Shown here piece by piece: positions 9,165-17,875 of a stretch of 64,000 nt of DNA. Both the position numbers and the translations under genes were made by a program. The stretch is from Herbaspirillum robiniae (lineage in GTDB: Bacteria > Pseudomonadota > Gammaproteobacteria > Burkholderiales > Burkholderiaceae_D), in the NCBI RefSeq assembly GCF_002213415.1, contig NZ_NJGU01000005.1, positions 186,001 through 250,000 of the forward strand, written 5' to 3'. The notes beneath the pieces are model-generated. The model was not told the DNA's origin. It saw only the letters and a list, made by a program, of their open reading frames with translations, and ran no database searches. Every line of letters starts with the position of its first letter. Position 1 is the first letter of the stretch.

Positions 9165-9600
9165 TTTTGCGTATTTCCATTGGCTGGGAGAGACAAAAAA
9201 TCCGATAACGCTCTGCTTGCCTGAGCGTTATCGGATATCACCACAGTCAAACCCCTTGCACGCCTGGCGACCAGCAATGTCGCACCAGCTATAAGTCTGA
9301 AAATAGCAGAGATGTGTCACTGTCCCCGCAACACTCGATAGCGAATTTTAACCAGGCAGTTTGGGGCGAGTCCAGAAGACAAGATCCATACAAACGCCTT
9401 TGCGATGCAGACCAAAAAGTGTGCCTCAGGCAATCTTTTCGTGGAGGCCGGCAACCAGTGCCGCATCGAGCTTAACAGCCACCGATGGCCTCCGGTACGG
9501 AGGCTTGCCGGATTGACATGGAGGGAGTGGATGAAGAGCAGCGCGGGAAGACTGTCTGCAAACGAAAGCGACAACTCCGGAAATGCCCGGCCGCAAGCGC
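9165..9600. other. intergenic region, no gene recognised
   Basis: Apart from the hairpin terminator at 9195-9235, I see no convincing gene here. Open frames on both strands lack a ribosome-binding site and look like out-of-frame readings. Base composition is lower in GC than in neighbouring genes around 9290-9420. Confidence 0.5.
9195..9235 (-). terminator. Rho-independent terminator of the mesX-mesD-flavin reductase transcript
   Basis: A perfect 13-base stem (TCCGATAACGCTC at 9201-9213, complement at 9223-9235) has a nine-base loop. Read on the minus strand it is followed by six T residues (9200-9195). It lies about 365 bases downstream of the flavin reductase stop and just upstream of the small membrane protein gene. 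Confidence 0.8.
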
Positions 9601-10116
9601 TTACCCTGCGCTGTGCACGGCGATGTGGCGATACTCTCCCTTGAAGTACAGCAAGGGTTGCATGGCGACAGTCTGCTGCAGGTTCATGGCTTTGACCTCG
9701 CCGATCACGATCAGGTGATCGCCTGCGGCGTGTTCGGCGTGGATTTCGCAATCCAGCCAGTGCAGGCTGCCGGCGATGAGCGGATTGCCCAGCGGCGACG
9801 CCTGCCATTCGATGCCGTGCCATTTGTCCGTGCCGCGTCGGGCGAATTGATTGGAGATCCGGACCTGCTCGTCGGACAGGATATTGACCGCGAACCGGCC
9901 GGCCTGGCGCATCCTGGGATAGCTGGCCGACCCGGACATGACGCTGAACGACACCAGCGGCGGACTCATCGACACGCTGTAGAACGACTGGCAAGTGAAG
10001 CCGACCGGCTCGCCGTCGACAAGCGACGTGATCACCGTGATGCCGGAGGCGTAGTGCCCGAGCGCTTCGCGAAAGCGCAATGGCTCAATGGCGGTGTTGA
10101 AGCTGGAAAGTGACAT
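9601..10116 (-). CDS. flavin reductase domain protein (FMN/FAD:NAD(P)H reductase, HpaC-like)
   Basis: A 171-residue protein of the flavin reductase-like split-barrel family. Visible features are LRFREALGHYASGITVITS, the flavin-binding GFTCQSFYSVSMSPPLVSFSV region, AVNILSDEQ and the conserved DCEIHAEHAAGDHLIVIGEV near the end. Such proteins supply reduced flavin to a partner oxygenase. It is the third gene after mesX and mesD, 115 bases downstream of mesD, with two strong hairpins in the gap. No monooxygenase is encoded beside it, so MesX/MesD are the obvious candidate partners (inference). Confidence 0.87.
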   Translation of the reverse strand: MSLSSFNTAIEPLRFREALGHYASGITVITSLVDGEPVGFTCQSFYSVSMSPPLVSFSVMSGSASYPRMRQAGRFAVNILSDEQVRISNQFARRGTDKWHGIEWQASPLGNPLIAGSLHWLDCEIHAEHAAGDHLIVIGEVKAMNLQQTVAMQPLLYFKGEYRHIAVHSAG

Positions 10117-10150
10117 GACAAGGGTTCGGTAGGCGGGCGGATCGACAAGG

Positions 10151-10215
10151 TGGAGGAAGGCCGGGGCATCCGGCCTTCCTCCAGGCCAGGTCGTCGCGAA
10201 CCGTTCGCGACGACC
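10151..10215. other. two tandem strong hairpins in the mesD-flavin reductase gap
   Basis: Hairpin one has 13-base arms (10151-10163 and 10171-10183) and a seven-base loop. Hairpin two has 12-base arms (10189-10200 and 10204-10215) and a three-base loop. Neither has a T-run on the minus strand. They begin 17 bases after the mesD stop. They may stabilise or process the message or lower downstream expression. Confidence 0.7.
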
Positions 10216-10231
10216 TTTTCTCGCCCGGTGC

Positions 10232-11260
10232 TTACTTCGCGAGTTCCTTGCGGACGATTTCCGCGCCGGCGCTCAGGGCATTGAGCTTGCCCCTGGCGAC
10301 GTGGCGCGACAGGGGCGCCATGCCGCAGTTGGTGCAAGGATAGAGCTTGTCGGCATCGACGAACTGCAGCGCCTTGCGCAGGGTATCGGCGACTTCCTCG
10401 GGCGTCTCAATGGTGTTGCTGGCCACGTCGATGGCGCCGACCATCACCTTCTTGCCGCGGATGAGTTCGATCAGGTCCATCGGAACGTGAGAGTTGTGGC
10501 ACTCCAGCGACACGATGTCGATGCTCGACTTCTGCAGCTTGGGGAAGGCTTCCTCATATTGCCGCCACTCGGACCCCAGCGTCTTTTTCCAGTCCGTATT
10601 GGCCTTGATGCCGTAGCCGTAGCAGATATGCACGGCGGTTTCGCACTTGAGCCCTTCGATGGCACGCTCCAGGGTGGCCACGCCCCACTCGTTCACCTCG
10701 TCGAAGAAGACGTTGAAGGCGGGCTCGTCGAACTGGATGATGTCGACGCCGGCGGCTTCCAGTTCCTTCGCTTCCTGGTTCAGGATCTTGGCGAATTCCC
10801 AGGCCAGTTTTTCGCGGCTCTTGTAGTGGGCGTCGTAAAGCGTGTCGATCATCGTCATCGGTCCCGGCAGCGCCCATTTGATGGGTTGCCCGGTCTGCCG
10901 GCGCAGGAATCTGGCGTCGTCGACGAACACCGGCTTCTGGCGCGAGACCGCGCCCACCACCGTCGGCACGCTCGCATCATAACGGTCACGGATCCTGACG
11001 GTCTCGCGCTTCTCGAAATCAACGCCGTCGAGGTGCTCGATAAAGGTCGTCACGAAATGCTGGCGCGTCTGCTCGCCGTCGCTGACGATATCAATCCCGG
11101 CGTGCACTTGCTCCTGCAACGACAAGCGCAAGGCGTCCTGCTTGCCGCTGCTCAATTCCTCGCCCTGCAATTTCCAGGGGGACCAGAGCTTTTCGGGCTC
11201 CGCCAGCCAGGAGGGTTTAGGAAGGCTGCCGGCGGTTGAAGTGGGTAATAGTTTTTTCAC
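10232..11260 (-). CDS. mesD: core methionine synthase MesD (folate-independent, MetE C-terminal-like)
   Basis: A 342-residue protein covering only the catalytic barrel of cobalamin-independent methionine synthase; the N-terminal half of MetE (about 750 residues) is missing. Zinc ligands match MetE: His211 and Cys213 (HICYGYG), Glu253 (SLECHNSH) and Cys312 (CTNCGM). STAGSLPKP and IIQFDEPAF are the usual substrate-site motifs. It forms methionine from homocysteine. Its upstream neighbour is a DUF1852 (MesX) protein, which marks the aerobic MesD family. MesD is reported to need DUF1852 and oxygen rather than methyl-folate or B12, and its methyl donor is unknown. MesX ends 25 bases upstream. Confidence 0.88.
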   Translation of the reverse strand: MKKLLPTSTAGSLPKPSWLAEPEKLWSPWKLQGEELSSGKQDALRLSLQEQVHAGIDIVSDGEQTRQHFVTTFIEHLDGVDFEKRETVRIRDRYDASVPTVVGAVSRQKPVFVDDARFLRRQTGQPIKWALPGPMTMIDTLYDAHYKSREKLAWEFAKILNQEAKELEAAGVDIIQFDEPAFNVFFDEVNEWGVATLERAIEGLKCETAVHICYGYGIKANTDWKKTLGSEWRQYEEAFPKLQKSSIDIVSLECHNSHVPMDLIELIRGKKVMVGAIDVASNTIETPEEVADTLRKALQFVDADKLYPCTNCGMAPLSRHVARGKLNALSAGAEIVRKELAK

Positions 11261-11285
11261 GGTAGAGGACCTTGTTGTTGATGCG

Positions 11286-12269
11286 TCAAAGGGCGTAGCT
11301 GGCGGACCATTGATCGAGAATCGCCCGGTATGGCTTGATGAAGTTTTCCTCCACGAACCGGCCCTGCTCGACAGCCAGCCGACTGCGTTCTTCCCGGTCG
11401 TAGACGATCCGCGTCAGTGAATAGTCCTGGTGCTTCAGGCTGGGTTGATAGGACTTCCCGGCCGCGGAATTCGCGTTGTAGATCTCCGGGCGGTAGATCT
11501 TCTGGAAGGTGTCCATCGTGCTGATGGTGCCGATAAGCTCAAGGTTGGTGTAGTCAGCCAGCAGATCGCCGGAGAAATAGAACGCCAGCGGCGCGGCGCT
11601 GTTGGGCGGCATGAAGTAGCGGACCTTCATTCCCATCTTCTTGAAGTATTCATCCGTCAGGGAATATTCATCCTGCTGGTATTCCACGCCCAGCACGGGA
11701 TGCTGGTTCTCGGTCCGGTGGTAGGTCTTGCTGCTGGACACGCTGAGGCAGATCACCGGCGGCTTGGCGAAGTGTTCCTGGTAGGCGCTCGAATTCACGA
11801 AGCACTTGAACAGCTTGCCGTGCAGGTCCCCGAAATTGTCCGGGGCGCTGAACTCGGGCTGGTTCCTGGCGTGCTCCAGCAGGACCACGCTGAAGTCGTA
11901 GTCGCGCACGTAGGAGGAAAAATTGTTGCCCACGATGCCCTCGATGCGCTCGCCGGTTTTTCGATCGAGGATGTTGGTCTTCAGTATTTCGATCAAAGGC
12001 AGGCCGTTGCCACTGCTTGCGCCGTCGATGTTCATCTCGACGGAGATGATTTCAAGCCCGACCGTATAACGGTCGCCCTTGGGGTTGTCCCAATGCGCCA
12101 GGGCGTTGAACCGGTTGTCGATCATCCGGAAGGTGTTGCGCAGGTTTTCCTGGCGGCTCGCGCCCCTGGCCAGATTGGCGAAGTTGGTGGTGATGCGCGT
12201 ATTGTCCGAAGGACGATAGTCCTCGTCGAAACAAATGCTCTTGATGGCAAATGTGAATTCTTTATTCAT
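11286..12269 (-). CDS. mesX: MesX, DUF1852 family protein required by MesD
   Basis: A 327-residue cytoplasmic protein that I recognise as DUF1852 from MNKEFTFAIKSICFDEDY, the RITTNFANLARG segment and the MFMPPNS-like KVRYFMPPNSAAPLAF block. The fold and reaction are not evident: no Walker, Rossmann or metal-cluster motif is obvious, although His and Asp residues are frequent. It is first in the operon with mesD and a flavin reductase. Reported work links the family with oxygen-dependent methionine synthesis by MesD. A MetR-type regulator is encoded upstream on the same strand. A role in generating the methyl group with reduced flavin and oxygen is my inference. Confidence 0.85.
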   Translation of the reverse strand: MNKEFTFAIKSICFDEDYRPSDNTRITTNFANLARGASRQENLRNTFRMIDNRFNALAHWDNPKGDRYTVGLEIISVEMNIDGASSGNGLPLIEILKTNILDRKTGERIEGIVGNNFSSYVRDYDFSVVLLEHARNQPEFSAPDNFGDLHGKLFKCFVNSSAYQEHFAKPPVICLSVSSSKTYHRTENQHPVLGVEYQQDEYSLTDEYFKKMGMKVRYFMPPNSAAPLAFYFSGDLLADYTNLELIGTISTMDTFQKIYRPEIYNANSAAGKSYQPSLKHQDYSLTRIVYDREERSRLAVEQGRFVEENFIKPYRAILDQWSASYAL

Positions 12270-12783
12270 GATGATCCCGAGCCCTCATTCCAGTGATCAA
12301 GCCCTGCGCCGGTTTGCCGGCGGGCAGTCTTGACTTTGTTCATGTTCGGAACGGATTCTATGCGCAGTCATCCATGAATAAAAATGAATTTATCTAATAA
12401 AACCATTAGATAAGCTCATGATTTCAACGTGCACCCCGATCTGTTCGCAGCCGGCCCTTTCCATTTCATCCCGCTCTCAAGCCCGGGATATCCGCTTCAG
12501 GACGTTCTTTTCCGTGGGAGCTGGCGCTCCGCAATACTCAGACGCACAAAGCTCCTGATGACGACATCAGCGAGAACATGTGGCGAACGCCGTACGCGCG
12601 CGCAGGCTTGCCCGCGTCGGATCGAAGCCGCAGCGGGATGGAAAATGGAAGATGGAAAGTGATACGAGAAAGAGAGCCGGGCAGTGTCTCTCGGTGCGAA
12701 GACGAGGAAGAGTGAACGCAGTCGTTCGATCACACCCTCGCGCGCCCGCGCGCCGCATGGATGGCGCCTGCGACCACGGCAAA
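12270..12783. other. intergenic region between metR and mesX with mesX promoter
   Basis: The part nearest mesX (12270-12420) is AT-rich and holds the regulatory palindrome described separately. From about 12421 to 12783 I see no gene: open frames on either strand are short, unmarked by ribosome-binding sites and of odd composition. No terminator for metR was found. Confidence 0.5.
12390..12413 (-). promoter_or_regulatory. candidate MetR/LysR operator upstream of mesX
   Basis: A perfect inverted repeat, TTATCTAAT (12390-12398) and ATTAGATAA (12405-12413), has a six-base spacer about 120 bases upstream of the mesX start. ATAAAACCATT (12397-12407), which spans the spacer, recurs exactly at 13706-13716 upstream of the MetR-like gene. 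This suggests binding by the same regulator. Confidence 0.55.
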
Positions 12784-13674
12784 CTAGGCCAAGGCCGGCT
12801 TCTTCGCCTGTTCGATGAAGGCGCGCAGGTAATCGATGCTCACGTCCGCCTCGCGCGCGCCCAGGAAGATATTCTTGGCGATGCCGTGCTTGCCCAGCCG
12901 CACCGGCACCACATCCATCTTGTCCGCGTATTCCAGCACCAGCCAGCGCGGCAGCGCAGCCACGCCGCGGCCGCTGGCGACCATCTGCAGCATGATGTCG
13001 GTGGTCTCGATCGCCTTGTGGCGCTTGGGCGTGATCCCGGCCGGCGCGAGGAACATGCTGTAGATGTCCAGGCGATCCACCGGCACCGGGTAAGTCACCA
13101 GCACCTCATTGAGCAACTGCCGGGGCTTGACGTATTCCTCCCCGGCCAGCTTGTGGTTGCCGGCCACGACCAGGACCTGTTCGTAGTCGAACACCGGCTC
13201 GAACACCAGACCCGGCTTGTCCAGCGGATCGGGCGTCACCAGCAGGTCGATCTCATAGCCGAACAATGCGCCGATGCCGCCGAACTGGAATTTCTGTTTG
13301 ACGTCCACATCCACGTCCGGCCACGCGGCCAGGTAGGGCGATACGACTTTCAACAGCCATTGGTAACAGGGATGGCACTCCATGCCGATGCGCAGCGCGC
13401 CCCGCTCCCCCTGGGCGAACTGCTTCAGACGCTCTTCCGCCAGATTCAGCTGCGGCAGCACCCGGTTGGCCACCGCCAGCAGATATTGCCCCGCCTGCGT
13501 CAGGCGCAGGCTGCGGCCTTCGCGCAGCCAGATGTCAGTGCCCAGCTGCAGCTCCAGCTTCTTCATGCTGTGGCTCAAGGCCGATTGGGTCACATGCAGG
13601 ACGCCTGCCGCCGCGGTCAGCGAACCTTGTTTTTCCACTTCTTGGACGATGGACAGATGGATGCGATCAAGCAT
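12784..13674 (-). CDS. metR: MetR-like LysR transcriptional activator
   Basis: A 296-residue LysR protein. The helix-turn-helix (GSLTAAAGVLHVTQSALSHSMKKLE) and effector domain resemble E. coli MetR as I remember it: an ECHPCYQWLL block matching MetR's ECHSCIQWL, then DVDVDVK, VFDYEQVLV, YPVPVDRLDIYSMFL and QMVASGRGVAALP. MetR responds to homocysteine and controls met genes. It sits on the same strand upstream of mesX-mesD-flavin reductase. Its own upstream region carries a TGAG-N5-TTCA MetR-box-like site and shares a motif with the mesX promoter, which suggests autoregulation and control of the operon. Confidence 0.82.
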   Translation of the reverse strand: MLDRIHLSIVQEVEKQGSLTAAAGVLHVTQSALSHSMKKLELQLGTDIWLREGRSLRLTQAGQYLLAVANRVLPQLNLAEERLKQFAQGERGALRIGMECHPCYQWLLKVVSPYLAAWPDVDVDVKQKFQFGGIGALFGYEIDLLVTPDPLDKPGLVFEPVFDYEQVLVVAGNHKLAGEEYVKPRQLLNEVLVTYPVPVDRLDIYSMFLAPAGITPKRHKAIETTDIMLQMVASGRGVAALPRWLVLEYADKMDVVPVRLGKHGIAKNIFLGAREADVSIDYLRAFIEQAKKPALA

Positions 13675-13680
13675 GATAAA

Positions 13681-13716
13681 TGAGAAAAATTCATATTCTT
13701 GGAAGATAAAACCATT
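13681..13716 (-). promoter_or_regulatory. candidate MetR box and shared motif upstream of metR
   Basis: TGAGAAAAATTCA (13681-13693) matches the enterobacterial MetR box TGAA-N5-TTCA at seven of eight fixed bases. ATAAAACCATT (13706-13716) is identical to the sequence inside the mesX-upstream palindrome. Both lie within 45 bases of the metR start, a position fit for autoregulation. Confidence 0.5.
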
Positions 13717-14042
13717 CTACTTCATCATTTATCGGCACTGGAAGAAGCCCTCCCCAACCCTGTCGAGACGCAATGACCGGCGTCGAACTGGCGAGAAGAA
13801 GACGTTTTCCGTTCATGGAAAGCCGGCCCATCCACACAGCGGACATCCGGAACAGGCAAGATCGACGCGGCCACCGCAGGCCTGTGGCCGGCGACAGGCA
13901 GGCATATCCGGGACGGTCGCTCGGTCACGATTCTTTACGCGTCGTTTACGCCAATCGCCTCAAATGCAACCCGATTTTTACGCCGAAGATTCTAGATTGG
14001 CGACTTCATCACTACGGGCTTGTCCACCCAAGCCGCAGCCTT

Positions 14043-14780
14043 ATGAGACCGATCGCCATTCTTCAGCACGAATCAACCCAGGGACCGGGTGTATTGCGCG
14101 ACCATCTGGACCGGCACGACCTGCCCTACCGGATCATCGCCCCTGCCGCGGACGGGAGCGCGCCGGTCGATGCCGCGCCATTCTCGGGCATCGTCGTGCT
14201 GGGCAGCGATCACTGCGTCAATGAAACCCTGCCGTGGATCGAGCACGAGCGGGTATTGCTGCAAGACGCCATCCGGCGCGACGTTCCTGTCCTCGGGCAC
14301 TGCTTCGGCGCCCAGATGCTGGCGCGCGCCATGGGCGCCAAGGTCGGCCGCAACATCTGCCCGAACATCGGCTGGAGCGAAGTATGGATCACCCCGCCCG
14401 CGCAACGGCGCATGGCGCTGCCCAGGCAGGCGACCATCTTCAACTGGCACTATGACACCTTTGAAATCCCCGCCGGCGCGGTACGCACGATGTACGGCAG
14501 CCATTGCCTGAACAAGGGTTTCATGCGCGGCCGCCATTGGGCGTTCCAGGGCCACCTGGAGGTCACCGAAACCAGCGTCAGGAACTGGTGCGCGGCGGGT
14601 CGCGCCGAAATCCTCCGCGCGCGCGGCCCGGCGGTCCAGGACGAGACGCAGATCCTGCGCGGGCTGCACGAGCGCATCGCGCACCTGCACCGGATCGCGG
14701 ACCAGACCTATCGCGCCTGGACCGCCCAACTGGACCGGCCGTTGTTTTTCTCGCTGGGTCGCGCGGCCGCGTATGCCTGA
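14043..14780 (+). CDS. class I glutamine amidotransferase-like protein (GATase1)
   Basis: A 245-residue protein with the GATase1 fold: MRPIAILQHEST start, nucleophile elbow GHCFGAQ (Cys87) and catalytic pair His171/Glu173 in FQGHLEVT. Stand-alone members act on gamma-glutamyl compounds or are GMP-synthase-glutaminase-like proteins of unknown substrate. No synthetase partner is nearby. The ATG at 14043 was chosen by homology to the usual start; its ribosome-binding site is weak, and a longer frame starting at 13773 is less likely because that part has no conserved features. Confidence 0.8.
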   Translation: MRPIAILQHESTQGPGVLRDHLDRHDLPYRIIAPAADGSAPVDAAPFSGIVVLGSDHCVNETLPWIEHERVLLQDAIRRDVPVLGHCFGAQMLARAMGAKVGRNICPNIGWSEVWITPPAQRRMALPRQATIFNWHYDTFEIPAGAVRTMYGSHCLNKGFMRGRHWAFQGHLEVTETSVRNWCAAGRAEILRARGPAVQDETQILRGLHERIAHLHRIADQTYRAWTAQLDRPLFFSLGRAAAYA

Positions 14781-14854
14781 ACGGAGCCCACGTATTCCTT
14801 GATCTCGCGGTCGCGCCGGCCGGCCGCTCGTCCTCGGACCTCTTACGAACGAAA

Positions 14855-14870
14855 GCCCGCGCATGCGGGC
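14855..14870. terminator. weak hairpin between convergent genes
   Basis: GCCCGC-GCAT-GCGGGC lies between the convergent amidotransferase and epimerase genes. It has no T-run on either strand, so terminator function is only suggested by position. Confidence 0.3.
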
Positions 14871-14961
14871 CTTCATCGCTGCCGCCATGACCGGCGGCAT
14901 CCACATCATCGGCAGGAAATGACGCCCGTGTCGACGCCCCTGCCGACGCCAACGCCGTCAC

Positions 14962-16026
14962 CTACTCCCGCACGCTCATCCGATATACCGTGGTCTGCCG
15001 GTAGACCTGCCCCGGGCGCAGGATCACCGCTTCGCTCTCCGGGCCGTTGATCTGGTTCGGATAGGCCTGCGCCTCCAGGCAGAATCCGTCATGCGGCGCG
15101 TAGGGCTGGGCGCTGCGTCCGGGCACATCCCTCAGGAAATTTCCGCTGTAGAACTGCAGGCCGATCTCGGTGGTGGAGACGGTCAGCAGGCGGCCCGATC
15201 CCGGGTCGTAGACGGTCGCCACCTCGCGCAGGGGCTGGCTGCGCCCGCCGGGTTCACCGGCGTCGGCTTCTTCACGGTGCAGGCAATAGCAATGGTCGAA
15301 GCCGCCGGCGATGGCCAGTTGCTCGTCCGGCCATGACAGGCGCGGCCCGATCGGCGCCGGCTGGCGGAAGTCGAAGGCGCTGCCGTCGACTTCGGCCGCG
15401 CGTTCGGGGATGAGCTTGCCGTTGACCTGCAGGTAGGTGTCGGCGTCGATGGACAGGATGTGGTCGCAGATGTTGTCGGCGCCGCCGTTGAGGTTGAAGT
15501 AGCCGTGCGAGGTCAGGTTGATCGGCGTGGGCGCGTCGGTGGTGGCGGTGTAGTCGATCTGCAGGCGTCCCTCCTCGTCCAGCCGGTACAGCACCGAAGC
15601 CAGCACGTTGCCGGGGAAGCCGGCGGCGCCGTCGGGCGACACCAGCGACATGCGCAGGCCTTCCGGATCCGGCTGCACCTGCCACTGCATCAGGTGGAAA
15701 CCGGCCTCCCCGCCGTGCAGGTGGTTGCCGTTGTTGTTGCGATGTACCTCATAGTCGGCGCCGTCCATGGTGAAGCGGCCGTCGGCGATGCGGTTGCCCC
15801 ACCTGCCGACGATGCTGCCGAAATGGGCCTGGTTGGCGACGTAGCGCCCGATGTCCCGATAGCCGAGCAGGATGTCGGCTTCGCGCCCGTAGCGGTCGGG
15901 CGCGAACCACGAGACCAGCGCCGCGCCGCGGTCGCTGATGACGATGCGCATGCCGCGGGCATTGCTGAGGGTGTACAGGTTGATACCGTGCTCGGCGGTT
16001 TCGCTGGAGATAGTGAAATACGTCAT
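14962..16026 (-). CDS. galM: aldose 1-epimerase (mutarotase)
   Basis: A 354-residue galactose-mutarotase-family enzyme. The key regions are visible: GNRIADGRF, NGNHLHGG with the first active-site histidine, NLTSHGYFNLNG with the catalytic acid histidine, FDHCYCL, and CLEAQAYPNQIN with the catalytic-base glutamate. It interconverts alpha and beta anomers. Its place next to xylR and the xylose transporter and dehydrogenase genes suggests it supplies the beta-pyranose anomer for D-xylose 1-dehydrogenase. The XylR gene ends 61 bases upstream on the same strand. Confidence 0.92.
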   Translation of the reverse strand: MTYFTISSETAEHGINLYTLSNARGMRIVISDRGAALVSWFAPDRYGREADILLGYRDIGRYVANQAHFGSIVGRWGNRIADGRFTMDGADYEVHRNNNGNHLHGGEAGFHLMQWQVQPDPEGLRMSLVSPDGAAGFPGNVLASVLYRLDEEGRLQIDYTATTDAPTPINLTSHGYFNLNGGADNICDHILSIDADTYLQVNGKLIPERAAEVDGSAFDFRQPAPIGPRLSWPDEQLAIAGGFDHCYCLHREEADAGEPGGRSQPLREVATVYDPGSGRLLTVSTTEIGLQFYSGNFLRDVPGRSAQPYAPHDGFCLEAQAYPNQINGPESEAVILRPGQVYRQTTVYRMSVRE

Positions 16027-16087
16027 CTTATGAAAGGTTGGCGGAGGATCGCATTGCCCTCCGGTGCGTTCATCATCGGGTGGTTGT

Positions 16088-17380
16088 CTACAAGTTGCCG
16101 CCGTCGTCCAGCGAGGGCGCCAGTGCCGGCGCGCTCAGGCCGGCAAGCGGCGACGGCGATCGTTTTTTGGGCCGCTGCGGCGGCTGCCTTGCGGCATCCG
16201 CGCCGGCGGCGAATTCTTCCTGGTATTCCCGGGGCGTGCAGCCCAGCTCGCGCTTGAAGACGGCGTGCATGTATTGCACCGAGGTGAAGCCGCAGGTCAC
16301 CGCGATGTCGGCGGCATTGCTGCCGGCCGCCTGCAGCAGGCGCTTGGCGGCGTCGAGCTTGAAGCGCAGGATCTCGTCATGCACGCTGCGTCCCAGTTCG
16401 CGCCGGAAGTACCACTCCAGCGAGGAGCGCGAGATGCCGACATAGTGGGCCACCTGCTCGGTCTTGATGCCCTGGCAGGCATATTGGCGGATGAAGTGCA
16501 GCGCCTGCATCACGTGCGGGTGGTTGCGCACCTCATGGCGGCTCGAGGCCAGCACGTTGATGCCGGCCGGCGGCACCATGATGCGGGTGTTGGTGAACTG
16601 GGCGCCGTGCAGCATCTGGTGCAGCAGGTGGGCGGCGGTGCGGCCCATCTCGGTGGTGCCCTGGATCACCGAGCTCAGCGGTACCCGGGTCAGCACGCGC
16701 GCCAGCGGGTCGTTGTCGATGCCGATCAGGGCGACCTGCTCGGGCACGGCGATGCCGGCGAATTGACAAGCCTGCAACAACTGGCGGGCGCGGGCGTCGG
16801 TGACGGCGATGATGCCGATCGGCTTGGGCAGGCCGCGCACCCACTCGACCAGTTGCTCGACGGCGGTGTCCCACGACTGCGCGCTGGTCTCCACGCCGCG
16901 GTAGATGTGGCCCTGCAGGCCGTCGCGCCGCATCAGGCCGTCGAAGATGCGTTCGCGCTCCTGCGCCCAGCGGTTGCCGCCGGCCTCGGGCAGGCTGAAG
17001 AAGGCGAAGTTCTGCAGGCCGGCCTCGATCAGGTGATCGTAGGCCAGCTTGACCAGCTTGAAGTTGTCGGTGGCCACATAGGGCCGGTCCTGGGGATACA
17101 TGCTCTCGTCGGCATAGGAGCCGCCGATGGCGACCACCGGCAGGCGCACCCGCGCCAGGGCCTCGCAGGTGGCCGGGTCGTCGTACTCGGCGATGATGCC
17201 GTGCCCCTGCCAGCGCTCGATGCCTTGCAGGCGGCAGCGGAAATCCTCCTCCAGGTAAAGATCCCAGGAGGCGCGCGTACTGCTGAGGTACTCGCCGATG
17301 CCGGCGATGATCTCACGGTCGAAGATCTTGTTCGCATTGAACAGCAATGCGATGCGATGCACCGTTGGCGCTCTTGCCAC
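16088..17380 (-). CDS. xylR: XylR, AraC-type activator with periplasmic-binding-like sensor domain
   Basis: Read from a GTG at 17380, the protein has 430 residues. RIALLFNANKIFDREIIAGIGEYL, the LYLEEDFRCR segment and AVTDARARQLLQAC match E. coli XylR, a D-xylose sensor of the LacI/GalR-like fold. The C-terminal AraC domain (about 295-395) has two helix-turn-helices, including QVAHYVGISRSSLEWYFRRELG and DIAVTCGFTSVQYMHAVFKRELG. The GTG follows GGGAGA at a seven-base distance and is preferred to a very long antisense frame running through xylF. A 35-residue Pro/Ser/Ala-rich tail extends beyond the E. coli end. It is divergent from xylF and should activate it when xylose is present. Confidence 0.93.
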   Translation of the reverse strand: MARAPTVHRIALLFNANKIFDREIIAGIGEYLSSTRASWDLYLEEDFRCRLQGIERWQGHGIIAEYDDPATCEALARVRLPVVAIGGSYADESMYPQDRPYVATDNFKLVKLAYDHLIEAGLQNFAFFSLPEAGGNRWAQERERIFDGLMRRDGLQGHIYRGVETSAQSWDTAVEQLVEWVRGLPKPIGIIAVTDARARQLLQACQFAGIAVPEQVALIGIDNDPLARVLTRVPLSSVIQGTTEMGRTAAHLLHQMLHGAQFTNTRIMVPPAGINVLASSRHEVRNHPHVMQALHFIRQYACQGIKTEQVAHYVGISRSSLEWYFRRELGRSVHDEILRFKLDAAKRLLQAAGSNAADIAVTCGFTSVQYMHAVFKRELGCTPREYQEEFAAGADAARQPPQRPKKRSPSPLAGLSAPALAPSLDDGGNL

Positions 17381-17875
17381 TCCGCATTCTCCCGATGTCC
17401 CTCTGCATTCGTCGCGCCTGGCCGCCGCTGCGGCGGCCGGCGCGCTTCTGCTTGTTGGTTGGCATTCATTCCACGTCCGGAATTGTAACGATCCGCTGTT
17501 GCAGCGGCGGCTTTGTGCGGCCGCAACAGAAAGAAACGCTAGTCGACTTGGTGAATTTCGTAATTGTAGACATGAATCGGCGATTGCTAGTATCGCCCTC
17601 ACATCAGGTCGGGCCCTTTCCTGGCCCGGAATTGATGTGCCGCAGCACATGGGGAAGCCTTTTACTGCGCGACCTGCCGAGGCGACATGACACATCGCCG
17701 CATCCCGTCGCCGCCCGTCGGTACTGCAGCCGCAGGCGGATCGCCCCATGAAAAATGGCTGATGCACCCGAAGAAGCCATGAAAGCAGGCCCTGAAAGCC
17801 GGAATACGGACTGACACCCGTCACGCTCCCCGGACCCTGCCCCTTAAAAAACATAATGAAATTGGAGATCAGGCA
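17381..17875. promoter_or_regulatory. xylR-xylF divergent regulatory region
   Basis: This 495-base stretch has no gene I can support. The segment 17525-17600 is locally AT-richer. It contains AGAAAGAAA and GAATTTCGTAATT elements that could be XylR half-sites, and a possible plus-strand promoter TTGTAG (17564-17569), 18-base spacer, TAGTAT (17588-17593). That would leave a xylF leader of roughly 275 bases. GGAG lies eight bases before the xylF ATG. Confidence 0.4.

Noticed and set aside
9317..9994. Minus-strand frame overlapping the flavin reductase
   Set aside because: It is out of frame with the recognised reductase, has Arg-rich composition and no conserved motif.
12580..13683. Long plus-strand frame opposite metR
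   Set aside because: Its His/Gln/Arg-rich translation is typical of the antisense of a GC-rich gene, and the MetR-like gene on the minus strand is clear.
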